Part shown: piece by piece, positions 25,174 through 36,679 of the stretch
Layout of the letters: each line of letters opens with the position of its first letter
Numbering within the stretch: the first letter of the stretch is position 1
NCBI RefSeq assembly: GCF_051020765.1
Contig: NC_134944.1
Location: 6,014,001-6,078,000 of the forward strand
From: Lasioglossum baleicum
Taxonomy: Eukaryota > Arthropoda > Insecta > Hymenoptera > Halictidae
Length of the DNA: 64,000 nt
Direction of reading: 5' to 3'
Position numbers and translations under genes: made by a program
The notes under the pieces: generated by a model
Database searches by the model: none
What the model saw: the letters and a program-made list of their open reading frames with translations, nothing else
What the model was told of the DNA's origin: nothing

Positions 25174-25565
25174 ACGGCCGCCCCGGCCCCGTGTGTATAT
25201 CCAATTTCGCTTTCGCGCCGTCGCGTCGTGTTTCCATTTATTTTATCCGGCCCCGTCACGCGTCTTCTTCTCGTTTCCCGGTGATTTCCTACGGTCTTAA
25301 TTGCGGCGTTCGCGCGCGCCAACCCATATCTCCGCGAGCCGAGATCCGCGGACGAAACCGGAAACGGAACAGGCGCCGGAGTCATCGTAGCCGTTCACGC
25401 GATCTCCTCCTCGCGAACACCCACCCTCTTTATCCATCTTCTCATTCCGAGCCGCATCCCTTCGATATCCTCCTCTCAATATTCTTTATCAATTTTTACT
25501 GCACGATTTAGACAATTTTTATAGCACACAAATGACTCAATTTAGGACACAGTTGAATTTTTAAC
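24491..25565. other. CpG-rich DNA with a long TC microsatellite
   Basis: 24491-24900 and 25180-25430 are CpG-rich, with GA/CT tracts (24775-24800 and the long run at 25113). The open frames here (up to 125 codons) consist largely of Arg-Glu or Ser-Leu repeats. No gene recognised. Confidence 0.55.
25113..25172. repeat. (TC)30 microsatellite
   Basis: A perfect 60-bp TC run, pyrimidine on the plus strand like the run at 21784. Confidence 0.97.
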
Positions 25566-25800
25566 AATTTTAGAAATGCCTCGAAGGGTTGGAAATTTAA
25601 AAAATCATGAAATAAAATGTTTCCTCAATGTAGTCACATTTTTATAAATGCCTCATTTTAAGTAAAAAATAAGACGAGCATGAAGGGTTGGAAAATTCAA
25701 AAAATTACTAGTTCTATAAAATTTGGTGAAATTTCAAGAATATGTGTACCTCGTTTGAAGTGGAGAATAAGACGAACACGATGCAAATAATAAAAGAGTA
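25566..25800 (+). repeat. Degenerate two-unit tandem, about 110 bp
   Basis: GAAGGGTTGGAAATTTAAAA at 25580 recurs as GAAGGGTTGGAAAATTCAAA at 25682. ATGCCTCATTTTAAGT with AATAAGACGAGCA recurs as GTACCTCGTTTGAAGT with AATAAGACGAACA. This is an AT-rich, strongly diverged tandem duplication. Confidence 0.65.
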
Positions 25801-26504
25801 AAATGTTCGTCGCTGTTCGACGTGGTTGTATCGAATATAATTAAGATTGAAGAGCGTGGAGGTTCGAACAGTGTCAAAAGACACGTTGTTCTCTGTGCAA
25901 GATTCCGTCGATCCGAAGACAAGGGTTGGCGTCGCGACGCGTATCGCCGGATTCCCGAGATTCGATAGATCCCGCGTGTTACGTACGCCTCGGGCCGAGC
26001 CCCTCCTATGCTCGCGAGCGTGCTACTTTCGATGGATGCTCACTCGATACGACGAGATACGAGTGTTACGGGGATCGAGATAAAAGAACCGAGTGGGTAG
26101 AACGTGACGAGACAATGGATCACCCGGTCCACTAGCCATAATACAATCGCATCAGCATCTCGCCGTATTGTTTGCCTTGCTTTGATATCAGCCCCGAGCT
26201 CTCTCGATTCTTCTTTTCCCGACGTGCGCCTGTTCTCCTTCTCTCTCCCTCTCTCTCTCTCTCGGAGATGGATCCTTTCCGATCGTCGATACACTGAAGC
26301 TAGACTTCTCCTTCGCACCCTCACCCTTTCGCTCGCATTTCTCTCGCTACCGTTCCTATCACGTTCTACCAGAATCGATGACAGTGTTCGAGGGATCGAG
26401 GGTCGAACCTTTTTAGGTCACGGTTGGGTTTTCGTTTCTGCGGGGATAATTTGTAATCACGTGGATTGACATTCAAACGAATTTTATTTGAACGTATAAT
26501 TATA
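25801..26504. other. CpG-rich unique DNA, no gene recognised
   Basis: Unique sequence with a CT-rich patch at 26230-26265. Open frames up to 121 codons are Arg/Ser/Leu-rich without a domain. Confidence 0.5.
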
Positions 26505-26660
26505 CAGGGTATCTCAGCTGAAGGAGGCCACCTAAATATCTCCTTTATTTTTAATGGCACAATTTAAATGGTATCGAAGGAGGAATATCATAGATGGAAC
26601 AATTTTTGTTTGTCCGGTTATTTTTTCATAGTTTTCTCAAGGTCATCGTTATTTTTTATC
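26505..26660 (+). mobile_element. Solo arm of the CAGGGTGTCTC fold-back family
   Basis: This matches the left arm of the element at 12749 base for base over long stretches: CAGGGTATCTCAGCTGAAGG, CCACCTAAATATCTCCTTTA, ATGGTATCGAAGGAGGAATA and CTCAAGGTCATCGTTATTTT. About 20 bp (the AATATTTATGGCAT part) are deleted. There is no inverted partner downstream, so it is either half of a fold-back or a copy of a simpler progenitor. Both copies are preceded by AATTATA. Confidence 0.85.
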
Positions 26661-28610
26661 GGGAAAGCTTGGAAACGACATCGAATCAAATGTTTAGTTC
26701 AGTGTATTTGACACCGTATTACATTTTTTCCACTACGTGTTCTCAACATCGGGATCGAACATTTCGGGTCAGGGTTGAGTTTTGTTCCTGCGGGAAGAGG
26801 AGCGAACAGGCGAACGGATCGGCAGGAAATAAAAGAGCTAGTTAACGCGAGAGTTCCCGGCGAGTTCTCGTATAGATAATAAGTCCCGATAAATTCGCAT
26901 AACCGCACGAATGTCTGCGATGTGGGCGGGCCGGCCTCGCGATCGGCGCGGCACAGCGCGACAAGCGAGCCTCGCTCGCTCCAGCCATTATAAATAAGTC
27001 TGATTTCGTGTTTGCCTTCGATCCTTAATCCTTCTTCGAGGCTAGGGAGAGGCCGAGATCTCGATGAACGGGTCCGATCGACGAATTTTCAAAATTAGGG
27101 GAGAGATCAAACGCTTCTCACGCTAGGATGCCTCCTATCGCGGATATCGCTCTCTCTCCCCCTCTCTCTCTTTTCAATCTTAAGTTATCTCTCTCTCTCT
27201 CTCGCTCTTGCGCGAGTTCGCGATCGAACGCATCTTCGAGAAAGGAACCTTCCCCCCGGAGATTAAACGGTAGAATTCCGTGGGCACCCCTTCGGCGTCG
27301 TGTGCCCGCGGAATCGGCGGCTCTCGACAAATTAGTACAATTAGAATCCCTCAAAGAAAATTGATAAATTCCTACGGAACAATTTCCCGACTCATTTCAC
27401 CCCGTGCACCCACCCTCCAGTCGGCTCCAGGGAATTCCCTCCGATCGGACGTCGATCCGGAATTGCCGATGTTATTTTTCAAAATCGGGGTGCGTGGAAA
27501 ACTTCTCTGCCTACCCATTAGACGGTTAATCACGTGGATAATTGTGATCCGTCACTAGCTCACACCCCGGCAGATCCCAAGAATCTGAAAGCTCGACTTC
27601 AAAAAATTTCTTTTGGACAGCCATCGTGATGGGAACAATACAATACATTTTATGCATTTAATGGATAGAGAGATGGAAAGAATTTAGCAACGCTGTTGCA
27701 GATTGATTATTTTGCATAAAGATCCACTTATTGTTATCGAATTGCTTGTGAATCGAATTGCAGAATCGAAACGGGGAGCTTCTACCGATTTTTACACGCA
27801 CATTGTTCGGTCCTCGTTACCGATTGTGAGTGGAACAAAGGTCTTTGTTCCGGGGGCTCGTGAAAGTTCCTTTTCATCCGGCTAATCACGCAGGTCCGAT
27901 GCGTATCTCGTTTTCGCGGATTTCTCGATAATCGATGGGACCGGTGTACGCGTGTTCCGTCGACTATCGCATTACGTTGGGTGAAGATGCTCGGTCGGGT
28001 TTCGCAGCCGCGCGGGATCCGCCGCGATTAATTGTAATAACGTTTCCGAGAGCGTGCGAAGCGAGTTCGCTCGCGAGTTCTTTGCCTGGCGTGCGAAATG
28101 CACCGGTAACGCTTGCAGACTCTTATCCAAACGAGATCGTCGGCCAAGCGGCGGCGGCGGCGGCGAATGTAGGGGGGAGGGGGGCAGCAACGAATTAAAA
28201 GAAACATCCGACAGTCGTCCTGGTTCGCGAGCTCATGCATTCGAGATTCTCGGTTCTTGAAGAATGGACGACGACCAGCTCCTCCTCTAGCCTTGTTAAC
28301 TCTCTGTGCCATGTATTTCTTTTCGAGAGATAGAGCCCTTGGGAGACTACTTCGTTACATTCAACTCTTAATCTTTATCTTCGGGGGCACAGCTGGCCGC
28401 ACGTGAGAAACAGATAGGATTGTCGGAGGCGGGAAAATTGAAAGAAAATTAATGGCGGAGCAGATGGAAAAATTGTTGGTTGATGAACCCGAGGGCGTGA
28501 AACAGACGATTAAGGGGTTAGATTGGGCGGAGGTCGCGGAAAGGCACAGGAAAAATTAGAGCTTTGAATATTCAGTCTTCCATTCAGAGACAATCACGTT
28601 TGCGGAGATT
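26661..28610. other. Unique DNA with a decayed MITE relic, no gene recognised
   Basis: 26661-27400 is mixed and CpG-rich, with CT tracts near 27150-27210. At 27648-27727 the words ATTTTATGCATTTAATGG and TTTTGCATAAAGATCCAC face each other, probably a decayed hAT-like MITE copy. 27900-28260 is CpG-rich and includes a short GGC run at 28147-28165. No coding evidence. Confidence 0.5.
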
Positions 28611-28800
28611 CACAATTTTTCTTCGGGTTCTACAATCTCCCCCGTGATCTACAAGTCGGTCCTAGACGTTACAAATTTTTTTCCGGGCTCTACGATTTTC
28701 TCCTAGAATTCAGAGAGGCCTTCTGTAGGCTCCAGAATTTTTTTCTTAATTCTGCAATTTTTATTAGGCTCCGGAATTTTTGTGATCTCCACGAATTTTA
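28611..28800 (+). repeat. 40-bp-class minisatellite, locus E
   Basis: The most diverged locus: CACAATTTTTCTTCGGGTTC, TACAATCTCCCCCGTGATC, TACAAGTCGGTCCTAGACG, TACAAATTTTTTTCCGGGC and CCAGAATTTTTTTCTTAAT. T-runs before CC(T/G) and the (T/A)CAATTTTT phrase keep the family order and orientation. Confidence 0.65.
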
Positions 28801-29569
28801 CAGTAAATTCTAGCTCTACAAAGTTGTAGGAGCTGAAGTCAGCAAATTTTAGGACCGGAAGGGCTCTGCGCGAATTTTAACTGCGCGTCCCGTTCGGAAA
28901 CAAACAGGTTCGCGCGTCCCGCTCGAGTGCAGGCAACAATTATCAAAGTCTTCGAATAACAGGGGCAAGGGGTGTGCAGCGGGGGTGTATGGGCGCGGTT
29001 AGGATAGGAAGGAAGACGTTAGGCTGGCGCGTAGTCGTACATCGCTCAAATTAGATTCCTTAGCTCGAGGGACGTCGTAAGGCTTGACGTAAAGCCCGAA
29101 TAATTCTCGACGAAAGAGGATGGGTACTCCGTACGGGTACGCGAAACTCGAGGGCAGGCTGATTCCAACGGGGAACTCTCTTACAAGAGAGAGAGGGAGA
29201 GAGAGAGAGAGGAGAGAGAGAGAGAGGAGAGAGAATACCGCGTACCCGACGACGGCTGGCGGGTAAGCGAGCGAGTATATATCAACCGTGAGCCGCACAG
29301 TTTGTCAAGTGGAAAGTTTATTCGGGCAAATATACGTGACACGGTAAAGGTAACGTTGTTTAACGTTCCGGAGGAGACACGGTATACACACGCGTCCGCG
29401 TTTCACCATGGAACCCAGACACGCAGGATCCCGTTTATCCTTCTAAACAAAAGCTGTTTCCTATGTTAAGGCCGGGTTCAGACCGGGACCCGCACCCGAT
29501 TCGCAATTTCATCAAGATCTTGAAACTGACAATCCCATAGTTACCTTCGGACTCGAGGTGTTTGGCAAT
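28801..29569. other. Unique DNA around a candidate promoter
   Basis: CpG-rich unique sequence containing the GA tract and TATA/initiator candidate described separately. A GGTAAAGGTAACG donor-like sequence at 29343-29355 lies just downstream of the candidate start. No open frame with a domain. Confidence 0.45.
29186..29310 (+). promoter_or_regulatory. Candidate core promoter: GA tract, TATA, initiator
   Basis: A GA-rich tract occupies 29186-29234. TATATAT follows at 29276-29282, and the initiator-like TCAAGT lies at 29305-29310. If A at 29307 is +1, the TATA element starts at -31, the standard metazoan spacing. GA tracts upstream of TATA promoters are common in insects, where GAGA-type factors bind them. 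No downstream promoter element is visible. No transcript is proved, and short TATA words occur by chance, so this is only a candidate. Confidence 0.3.
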
Positions 29570-29845
29570 TTACTTGGGTCCAGGCAGGGTCCAATAGCTA
29601 CCCTCAAACTGATCATACCCTAAACTCAACGTACGTCGAAGTAGAGTCCAATCACTAGCTTCAAATTTAACATACCCTAAACTCAACATAGGTTCAGGTA
29701 GATTCTAACAGCTACCCTCAAACTGACTATACCCTAAACTCAACGTAGGTGCAGATAGAGTCCAATAACTAGCTTCAAACTCAGGATTATTAGCAAACTG
29801 GGCACTATACACTAACCTCACAGGTCCAGATAGTCCAATAACTAA
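29570..29845 (+). repeat. 57-bp tandem array, about five units
   Basis: The unit reads CAAACTGATCATACCCTAAA, CTCAACGTAGGT, CAGATAGAGTCCAATAACTA, GCTT. Two adjacent units measure exactly 57 bp. The array degrades at both ends, with the first unit near 29570 and the last near 29820-29845. The unit is non-coding. Confidence 0.88.
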
Positions 29846-31593
29846 GAATGATTATATATATCAAGATTGAACCCGCCCTAAACTAGATTCTGTACTCTTC
29901 AACGCGACGACGTAAGAAGAGCAAGAAGAGCGAATCTTGCGGGCGGGTGCCGCGGGTAGCAGGAGGGTACGCCGCCGGCATAAACGCAATAATTCGCAGT
30001 TCTCGAAGGGGTTGTGAGCGAGTGGCATGCGCGGCGTAAATGTAGTTATAAATAAATCTAGGAGCTCTTAATGCTTGCTCGCGGAAGGCGGCGGCAGCGG
30101 CTGAGCGAGCATCGAGACGAACGCAGGGTCGAAGAAACCCGCGGTAGGGTGGAAGAACACGGACGGGTACAGGGTGAAGGGTTCGGGCGAAGGGTTCCGA
30201 GGCAGAGACCACGTGCCGGGCTTTGCTCCTCGTTCGAATCGTAACTGGGAAGCAGTCCCGGTAGAGTCTACCTCCTTCCCATCGCCGAAATAATTGAAAG
30301 ATACTTCCTCGAACTACCCCTCTGGCCTCGGGAACATTGTGTTCTTATTTGGTGACTTTACCCCTCGTGTTACGAACATTTGCTTTCCGAAACTCCTCTG
30401 ATCATTTTTCTGCTCCCTTATTTTATAATTCTGCACGATTCTTCCTCGCGTTCAACCCCTGTGTTCTCTCTTCTGTCTTCACCCCTTTTAGCATCTATTC
30501 GTCATTTGATAACTTGGCAACTATTCTTATGTTTATTGGCTGTTCTGTATTTATGTAAAAGCAACCCCTACCATTTTTCGTCAACTTTAAAACAATATTA
30601 TGTTGTCTAGGCGAAATTTTTAATGGAATGTTTGAATTTGAAGCTTCAGAATTAAATTGTGAGGCAAGGGGTTGGTATTTGTACAATCTTCAGCTTTGCA
30701 ACCCCTTCTTTCTTGAAGGGTCTAGTCAATGATGTTCAATAATTTTCCTCAGAACAGTGTGGTGAGTATTTTCTATATCAGAAAGTCTTGAAGTAGTGAA
30801 GAATAATTCCTCTAACATATTGATGTAAGATTGAGGGTATGCGAGGGTAGGATTTAGAATTGAGACTTCAGGGAAAGGATTTAAGGGGATCGAAGATCCG
30901 CGGACAGTCCGTGGAACGTTGCAAGGCTGCTCGCTAACTCCGCCTCGTTCTCTTCTCGCAAGACGGCCGAATCGAATTTGCAAACTTGCAGATTGGATTC
31001 CAACTTGCCTATTATAGGGTGCGTCTGTTCCGGTTAAAAGCTGAGGGGGTTGGGCGTGGTGGGGCAAGGGAATTAATGTCGATACGCCAAGGAAGGCCGG
31101 AGGATTACTCCAAAGGCCCGTATCTCATTGTCTTAGATGTTGCTCCCTGCCCTCTAACCTTCGCTTTTCCATCTCCACCACCGCTACCCCCGTCGTGCAC
31201 CGTCAAAACCCTCTCCGTGCGAAACCCACCCCCGACGAACCGTGTTTCATCCTCGTTTCCGTTGCGGCCACGATTCCTCGACCATCGTCATAGTTGGACG
31301 AGTTTGTTCACGAGGAACGTTAACGTCAGCGGATTATGGCCGCTGCAAGAGACTTTGGCTTCTCAAGGCCATCCCCCGCAATTGTGTCATCGCTCGGACA
31401 CAGAAACAACATAGACCACACGGTTTTTTAGTGTAGTCGTGGTAAAATGACTGGTTCAAAATTATTCTTCTTACCATTTTTACAATCACGAAGATAGGAA
31501 ATCGAGGTAGAAAATTTTATTACTATTTAAAACTATCTATATACAATTTTTTAAATTATGAAGATGCTGTTGGAATACTGTTGGGATAGGGTG
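29846..31593. other. Unique DNA, no gene recognised
   Basis: 29930-30260 is CpG-rich, 30340-30880 AT-rich and unique, and 30880-31430 mixed. Open frames (up to 142 codons at 30986-31414) are low-complexity without domain support. No RNA gene recognised. Confidence 0.5.
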
Positions 31594-31742
31594 AAGTGCC
31601 CAAATATGGTATAGTCCCCTATTATGGCACTACCTTATATCTTGTAAAGGAGAAGTCGCATTCTAGTGAGAAAATCCTCAAAAAATAGTTTACCATGTTT
31701 AAAAAAAGACATCAACAAAAAGTGGTTCATATTTGGGCACTT
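31594..31742. mobile_element. 149-bp MITE with 15-bp perfect inverted ends
   Basis: AAGTGCCCAAATATG at 31594-31608 is exactly complementary to CATATTTGGGCACTT at 31728-31742. The AT-rich interior has no coding capacity. No target duplication is visible. The flanks hold a weaker facing pair (TTCTTCTTACC near 31464, GGTAAGAAGAA near 31858) that could mark a larger, decayed element of about 410 bp. Confidence 0.6.
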
Positions 31743-34700
31743 AACTCTACTAAAATACTGCAAAAACACTAAAATAAATTTCTATTTCACTCCAGTTTGT
31801 TGCAATCCAATACAGCTTCAATAATTGAAAATTAAAAAATGTAGTATTGGCCCTAAGGGGTAAGAAGAACCTTTCCCGCAGACCAATTTCATAATTCCCA
31901 GCAAGCACTATGCTCCATCAAGCCTAGCACAGAGCAACTCCGCTCAATCAGAAGTCATAATACATTTACCGCAGCCTAATGAAGACCCGATGAAAGGCAG
32001 CCGCCTCCGTGGTTCTCAATCGTGTATGAAACCACCCGGGTCCAATAAAACGTCCCTTTGAGTGGAAAGAAATTCGGTGTGGGGGTTGGTCCGTTGTCCG
32101 GTAAAGTCGAGTGGCAAATAGCGGCGGAAGAAAAGGACGAGGAACGTGGGAGTGGACGGTGGGAATCCGCCGGGCGGTTCTATCGTCCGCGGTAATCCTC
32201 GGAAATTAAAAATGCCCGCGGTTTTGAAAGGTTCCGGCCGGTCTCAAAGAGGAAGAACAAGTGGCGGGGGTGGTCCGATCTCGGCCAGCTCCATTTACAG
32301 AAACTCCGTCAAAGGGATCGGCGCCGTTGCGCTCTTCAAAGTTCACCGAGTCTCTTTCTTTTTTTCCGTTGGCGTGCTGAGACCAAGGGTGAAGTGTCGG
32401 CGAGAGCTAATGACGCTGCGAGAGGGTGGCCGCGGGGGTGGCCTCTCTTTTCGCAGTCGTACAGACCCGGAAAAGAGGGAACGTCGCTGCCGCCGCGTCG
32501 CCGTGGTCTCGCGGACATTTACCCGGTGGCCGCCACCGTAAATGAGTATTTGCCTTTGTGAATAAATAAAATGCATTACAAAGTTGCCGGAGACGGTACT
32601 ACCCGGGACAAGGAAGAGTATGACGGCTGAGCTCTCGAGAGCACTCGAAACCGAGCAGAAAAAGAACCGGAAAGGGCAGAGCAGTCGCCCAGAAGGGTCG
32701 AATCGCATTCAAGGAGAAGGGACCGGGTCTCTGGATACCCTCTCGAGTAATCGAATCGGCTCGAGTGCGCACACCAACAGATTGCTTTCCAATGCTATCG
32801 AGTAATTGGCTCTTTGTTCGGTGCGTCAAGTGCTCGAGATGTTACTCGTTTCCATCTTGTTTCAACCCTTTGCTACACGATTTACGTATCGTTTGCACTT
32901 TCACCGAGGTCCTCAGGATAAATATCTGGTTTTCAGACTGGTCTAATTAATTAGACAAATACATGAATTCCACTAATAGTGGTACCTTAATTTTTCTTGA
33001 CCCACGAATGATACTCTGGGGTCTCTCCTGACCCCAGATATATTCTCTACGCACTGCTTTTACGACACAACAGCGAGTTACAATAATAACATTTATTTGA
33101 ACGAGTGGAAGGGGGGTGGTTTTCCACGAGAAAAATTCGGTAGTGGAAAAGACGTGTCGAAAGGGAAACCGTTTTCGAACGAGGGAGAAACTTTTCGCGG
33201 ATCCGCGGATTGGTTAATTTTGGCAGCCCGGGATCGGATTCGCGGTGGCTGCTATGGGCTCTCTGCGGGGGTGGAGGGTGTGGGTGCGCGTAGGTATCGT
33301 TGACACACGATCGCGCCGCGCGTATATAATAATTAATGGTGCTCTCTGAACGTAGGTGTGGGAGCGGCGCGGCGCGGCGTGTGCTCTCGCGTTCGGCGGG
33401 GAGAGAGAGTCACAGTGAGTGGGGGAGAGAGAGAGAGGGAGAGAGAACGCGCGACGTATATCTGCACGGGCAAAGATGCGTAATTGCGTTACCCATCGAA
33501 TTCAGTTATACCGGCATGGCGAGTCTGATGCATAAAATGATGGGGCCAAATTCAGTTATAGTTTCGCTTCACAAAGCGAACACGGTCGCGTCGTTAATAT
33601 CGCGCCGTTGCGAGCCAGTGTGATATCGTTACGACGGAATTTCCGTCATCGAGGGGGCGGCTGGGGGGTGTGCACAAGTCATCAAGCCTGTGAAATGTTT
33701 TCGGCTGTAGGATCACGGAAGCACCATTTTTGCGTAAGAAAATCTCGGCGGAGGTTCCACCAAGCTGGCCACCCATTTTCTAGAATTTTTTTCATCAATT
33801 TTCTATGTTTTAAAAATATAAAGTCGTTCAAAGATTCTTAGGACTCGGAACTAAGTATATTTTTATTTAGATGAACAATTATTTTTTATCATTTCAGACA
33901 TATTTAATTTACTCTGGTTTTATTCAAGGATTCAGGACTTGAATTTCGATGTGCTGACTAGAAACAATTTCAGTTCGAATATTGGTGTGACAATTTTTAT
34001 CGCTAAATTGAATTCTAAAGATTTGAAATTACCTCTCTCCTGAATCCTCGACTGGTATCCGCTAAGTTCTTATTAATTGCAATGCGAATATGTGAGGATT
34101 AGTCATACCAGACTGGAATCGAACATAACCTTTTCGCCCTCCGCCTCCGCCGAATCGAGACGGCTTCTTTCTTCCCGTTTTTCGTTTATATCCGAGTTGT
34201 AACGGCCCCGGAAGGAGGCAAGGGCGGCCAAGGAAGGGAGGCTAAGGGAACGGGAAGCTGGAAGAGGGAAAGAGAAGCCGTCGGAGAGATCGATCCGCTT
34301 TTACTCTTATTTTTCCTGGGAGCTCGCGACTTAATTAATCGCATAACACCGGGCCTAATGAAATCAGAACTCCCACCTCCGTCTCCGAGTCCATTCTCGC
34401 CCTCTCTCGGCGTGCTACCACCGCCCGGGAAAAAAAAACGGAAATATTTGCCGGGAATACTTTTCCACCCCCACCTCCCCATGAACACTGCCGATTCCTG
34501 CCCTCGGGGCCTGCGCCCCGCTTTCCCGAGGAATTACTTTGGAAATCGATAATTATTGCCAGCAATCTCAGCCACCCCGCAACTTCTTTCCAAGCTGTCG
34601 AGTTTACAAGCCATCGTTGCGAAACGGGCACGTGTCGCGTGCCAACAGCTACAACAGTTTTCCCTCGTGCCAGTTGTTGGCGTGCGAAAGTTTCCGGCTG

Positions 34701-35609
34701 CCTCCACTTCTTACCTTGTAAACGATATCCGGAAGATTTTTTACTTGAGCTGTGCAAAATAATATTCCGTTTCCGGAGGTCTTTTTAGGGGAGGAAACAT
34801 CCCTCTACGCCTGGACGTGAAATTATTTTCTTCTTTAGATTTGTTACATGTGACCGAGTTCTGGATTTTAACAGTGGGTTTGTTGGAAAGAATTTCTTTT
34901 ACAACCCTTGGTTTTTAATATTTTTGAGAAGGTGTTGAATAAATAAATTCAGCCATTACCGCAGCATTTTTTCCAGATTTCTCTGAAATTTCGAATAGCC
35001 ATCAGTGGATTTTTCTTGAAAAAAACCGATTGTCACCGTGATCGTAGTTGACGCTCGCGAGGTTCTCGGAACATGATCGCCCAGGCTGAGATGCTCACGC
35101 TCCGGTATCGGGCGAAATCCAGGAGGAAGCCGAGGAATGCCGGTTACCCGTTGGAGCGTGCACGAAGCATAGCAAGAGTCAGGATATCTCGAGTTCCTTC
35201 GGGAATCGAGAGGGTTCTCCCGATTCGTTTGCCGATTGCCTCAGCGTTTCGCGGCATGGCGCGCGCTATATCGAGGGCAAAGTAATTTCTTCGTCGAGAA
35301 AGTCTGGATCGCTGCACGAGCACACTCCTCTCTCTCTCTCTCCCTCTCCTCGTCGATAGGTTCCCTTCCCTCCCTTCCTATCAACTTTTCTCTCTCTCTC
35401 TCTCTCCCGGGAGGATTAATTAAAATCTCGAGCGTGCCGCCGATTAATCAACGGTGCTCGATGCGCCGAACAGCTTCGTAACAGCGATTAATAATGTACA
35501 CCGCACACCGCTAGCTATACGACTTCTGGCTCAGTCGTTCCTTCGAAACTCTGCAGCTCTTTTCCCCACGATTGTCAATTTTCAGTCTTCCAACCATTTT
35601 TTATACCGT
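31743..35609. other. Unique DNA with CpG-rich patches, no gene recognised
   Basis: 32050-32560, 33090-33480 and 34130-34760 are CpG-rich. The tract 33401-33447 is GA-rich and follows TATATAAT at 33323, but no initiator sits at the right distance. 33780-34100 is AT-rich. CT runs occur at 35327-35342 and 35391-35406. Frames up to 140 codons lack domains. Confidence 0.5.
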
Positions 35610-35935
35610 TTTCTAGCTTTTCCTAGGATCTACAATTTTTTCCCTAGAATCTGCAAGCCATCTGCAAGGTTCTACAATTTTGCTCCTAGAATTTTCAAGC
35701 TTTTGCTAGGTCCTACAATTTTTTCCCTACAATCTGCAAGCCATCTAAAAGGTTCTACAATATTTCCCTAGAATCTGCAAGCCATCTGCAAGGTTCTACA
35801 ATTTTGTCCCTATAATTTTCTAGCTTCTCCTAGGTTCTACAATTATTTTCCTAGAGTTTACAAGCTTTCCCAAAAGAGCCTTTATAATTATATACTTTTC
35901 TTTCCAGGGTGTACAAACTTTTTCTGGGTTCTAAA
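35610..35935 (+). repeat. 40-bp-class minisatellite, locus F
   Basis: Seven or eight units of about 40-42 bp: ACAATTTTTTCCCTAGAATC, TGCAAGCCATCTGCAAGGTT, CT, alternating with TTTTCAAGCTTTTGCTAGGT. The unit order and orientation match loci A-E. Alternation of two subtypes (CCATCTGCAAGG and TTTTGCTAGG) suggests dimeric expansion. Confidence 0.9.
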
Positions 35936-36679
35936 ACATATCTACTTCTTGTGAACGAATTACAAAATTGTTATTTTCCTTAACAGTCCTCAAACAAACT
36001 CGGTAACGAGAATTATCCACTAGTCCTTGTACAAACACGTTTCTTTGCAGCTGTACGATTAAATTCGAACCGAGCATTTCACCTGAACGTCAAAGTTAAT
36101 CGCCTTCAGACCAGCTTAGGGGTTACGTCGAGGAGTGGCACGGTTCCCGGTGAAACCGCCTAATCACGAAATTCATTAAGGTGGTTCTCGCACGGCTGGC
36201 GACCATAAACGCGGCACGACACGCTTTTCGGCCAGCTGACCGATTCACACGACGCGTTTAACACTCGGTATTAATTGAACACCTACGCGAAACCGACAGC
36301 AATTCCTCGTTCCCGCTTGAAATAATAAACGCTGTACGCGGCAAGCGAAGAACGGGCCGGGCTCGGGCTCGGGACGGGCCGCGATAGCCCACGGGAACTA
36401 TCGAACCGGCGCCGGTCGATCAATTCACTCTCGACCCTCGCCGGATTTACAGCTTACGATGAATCGAGGCCTTCGGCTACCATCGATCTCGCTGCCTCGT
36501 TCCGAGTCGCTTCTTCGGCGATCTGCTTACGCATTTTTCTTGCGACTACACTGGATCCGCCATACTCGGCAAATTTTTCAGGTCCAAATCTTGGAAAAGG
36601 GGATATTTCTAATAATGTAAATTTTGGTACAGTAAATTAAAGAAATTATAATTATACTAATTTCGTCATTCATAATAAT
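35936..36679. other. Unique DNA, no gene recognised
   Basis: 35990-36540 is unique and CpG-rich, with no open frame above the short background. 36560-36680 is AT-rich. Confidence 0.5.

Noticed and set aside
33323..33330. TATATAAT upstream of a GA-rich tract as a promoter
   Set aside because: No initiator-like sequence lies about 30 bp downstream, so it is weaker than the 29276 candidate.
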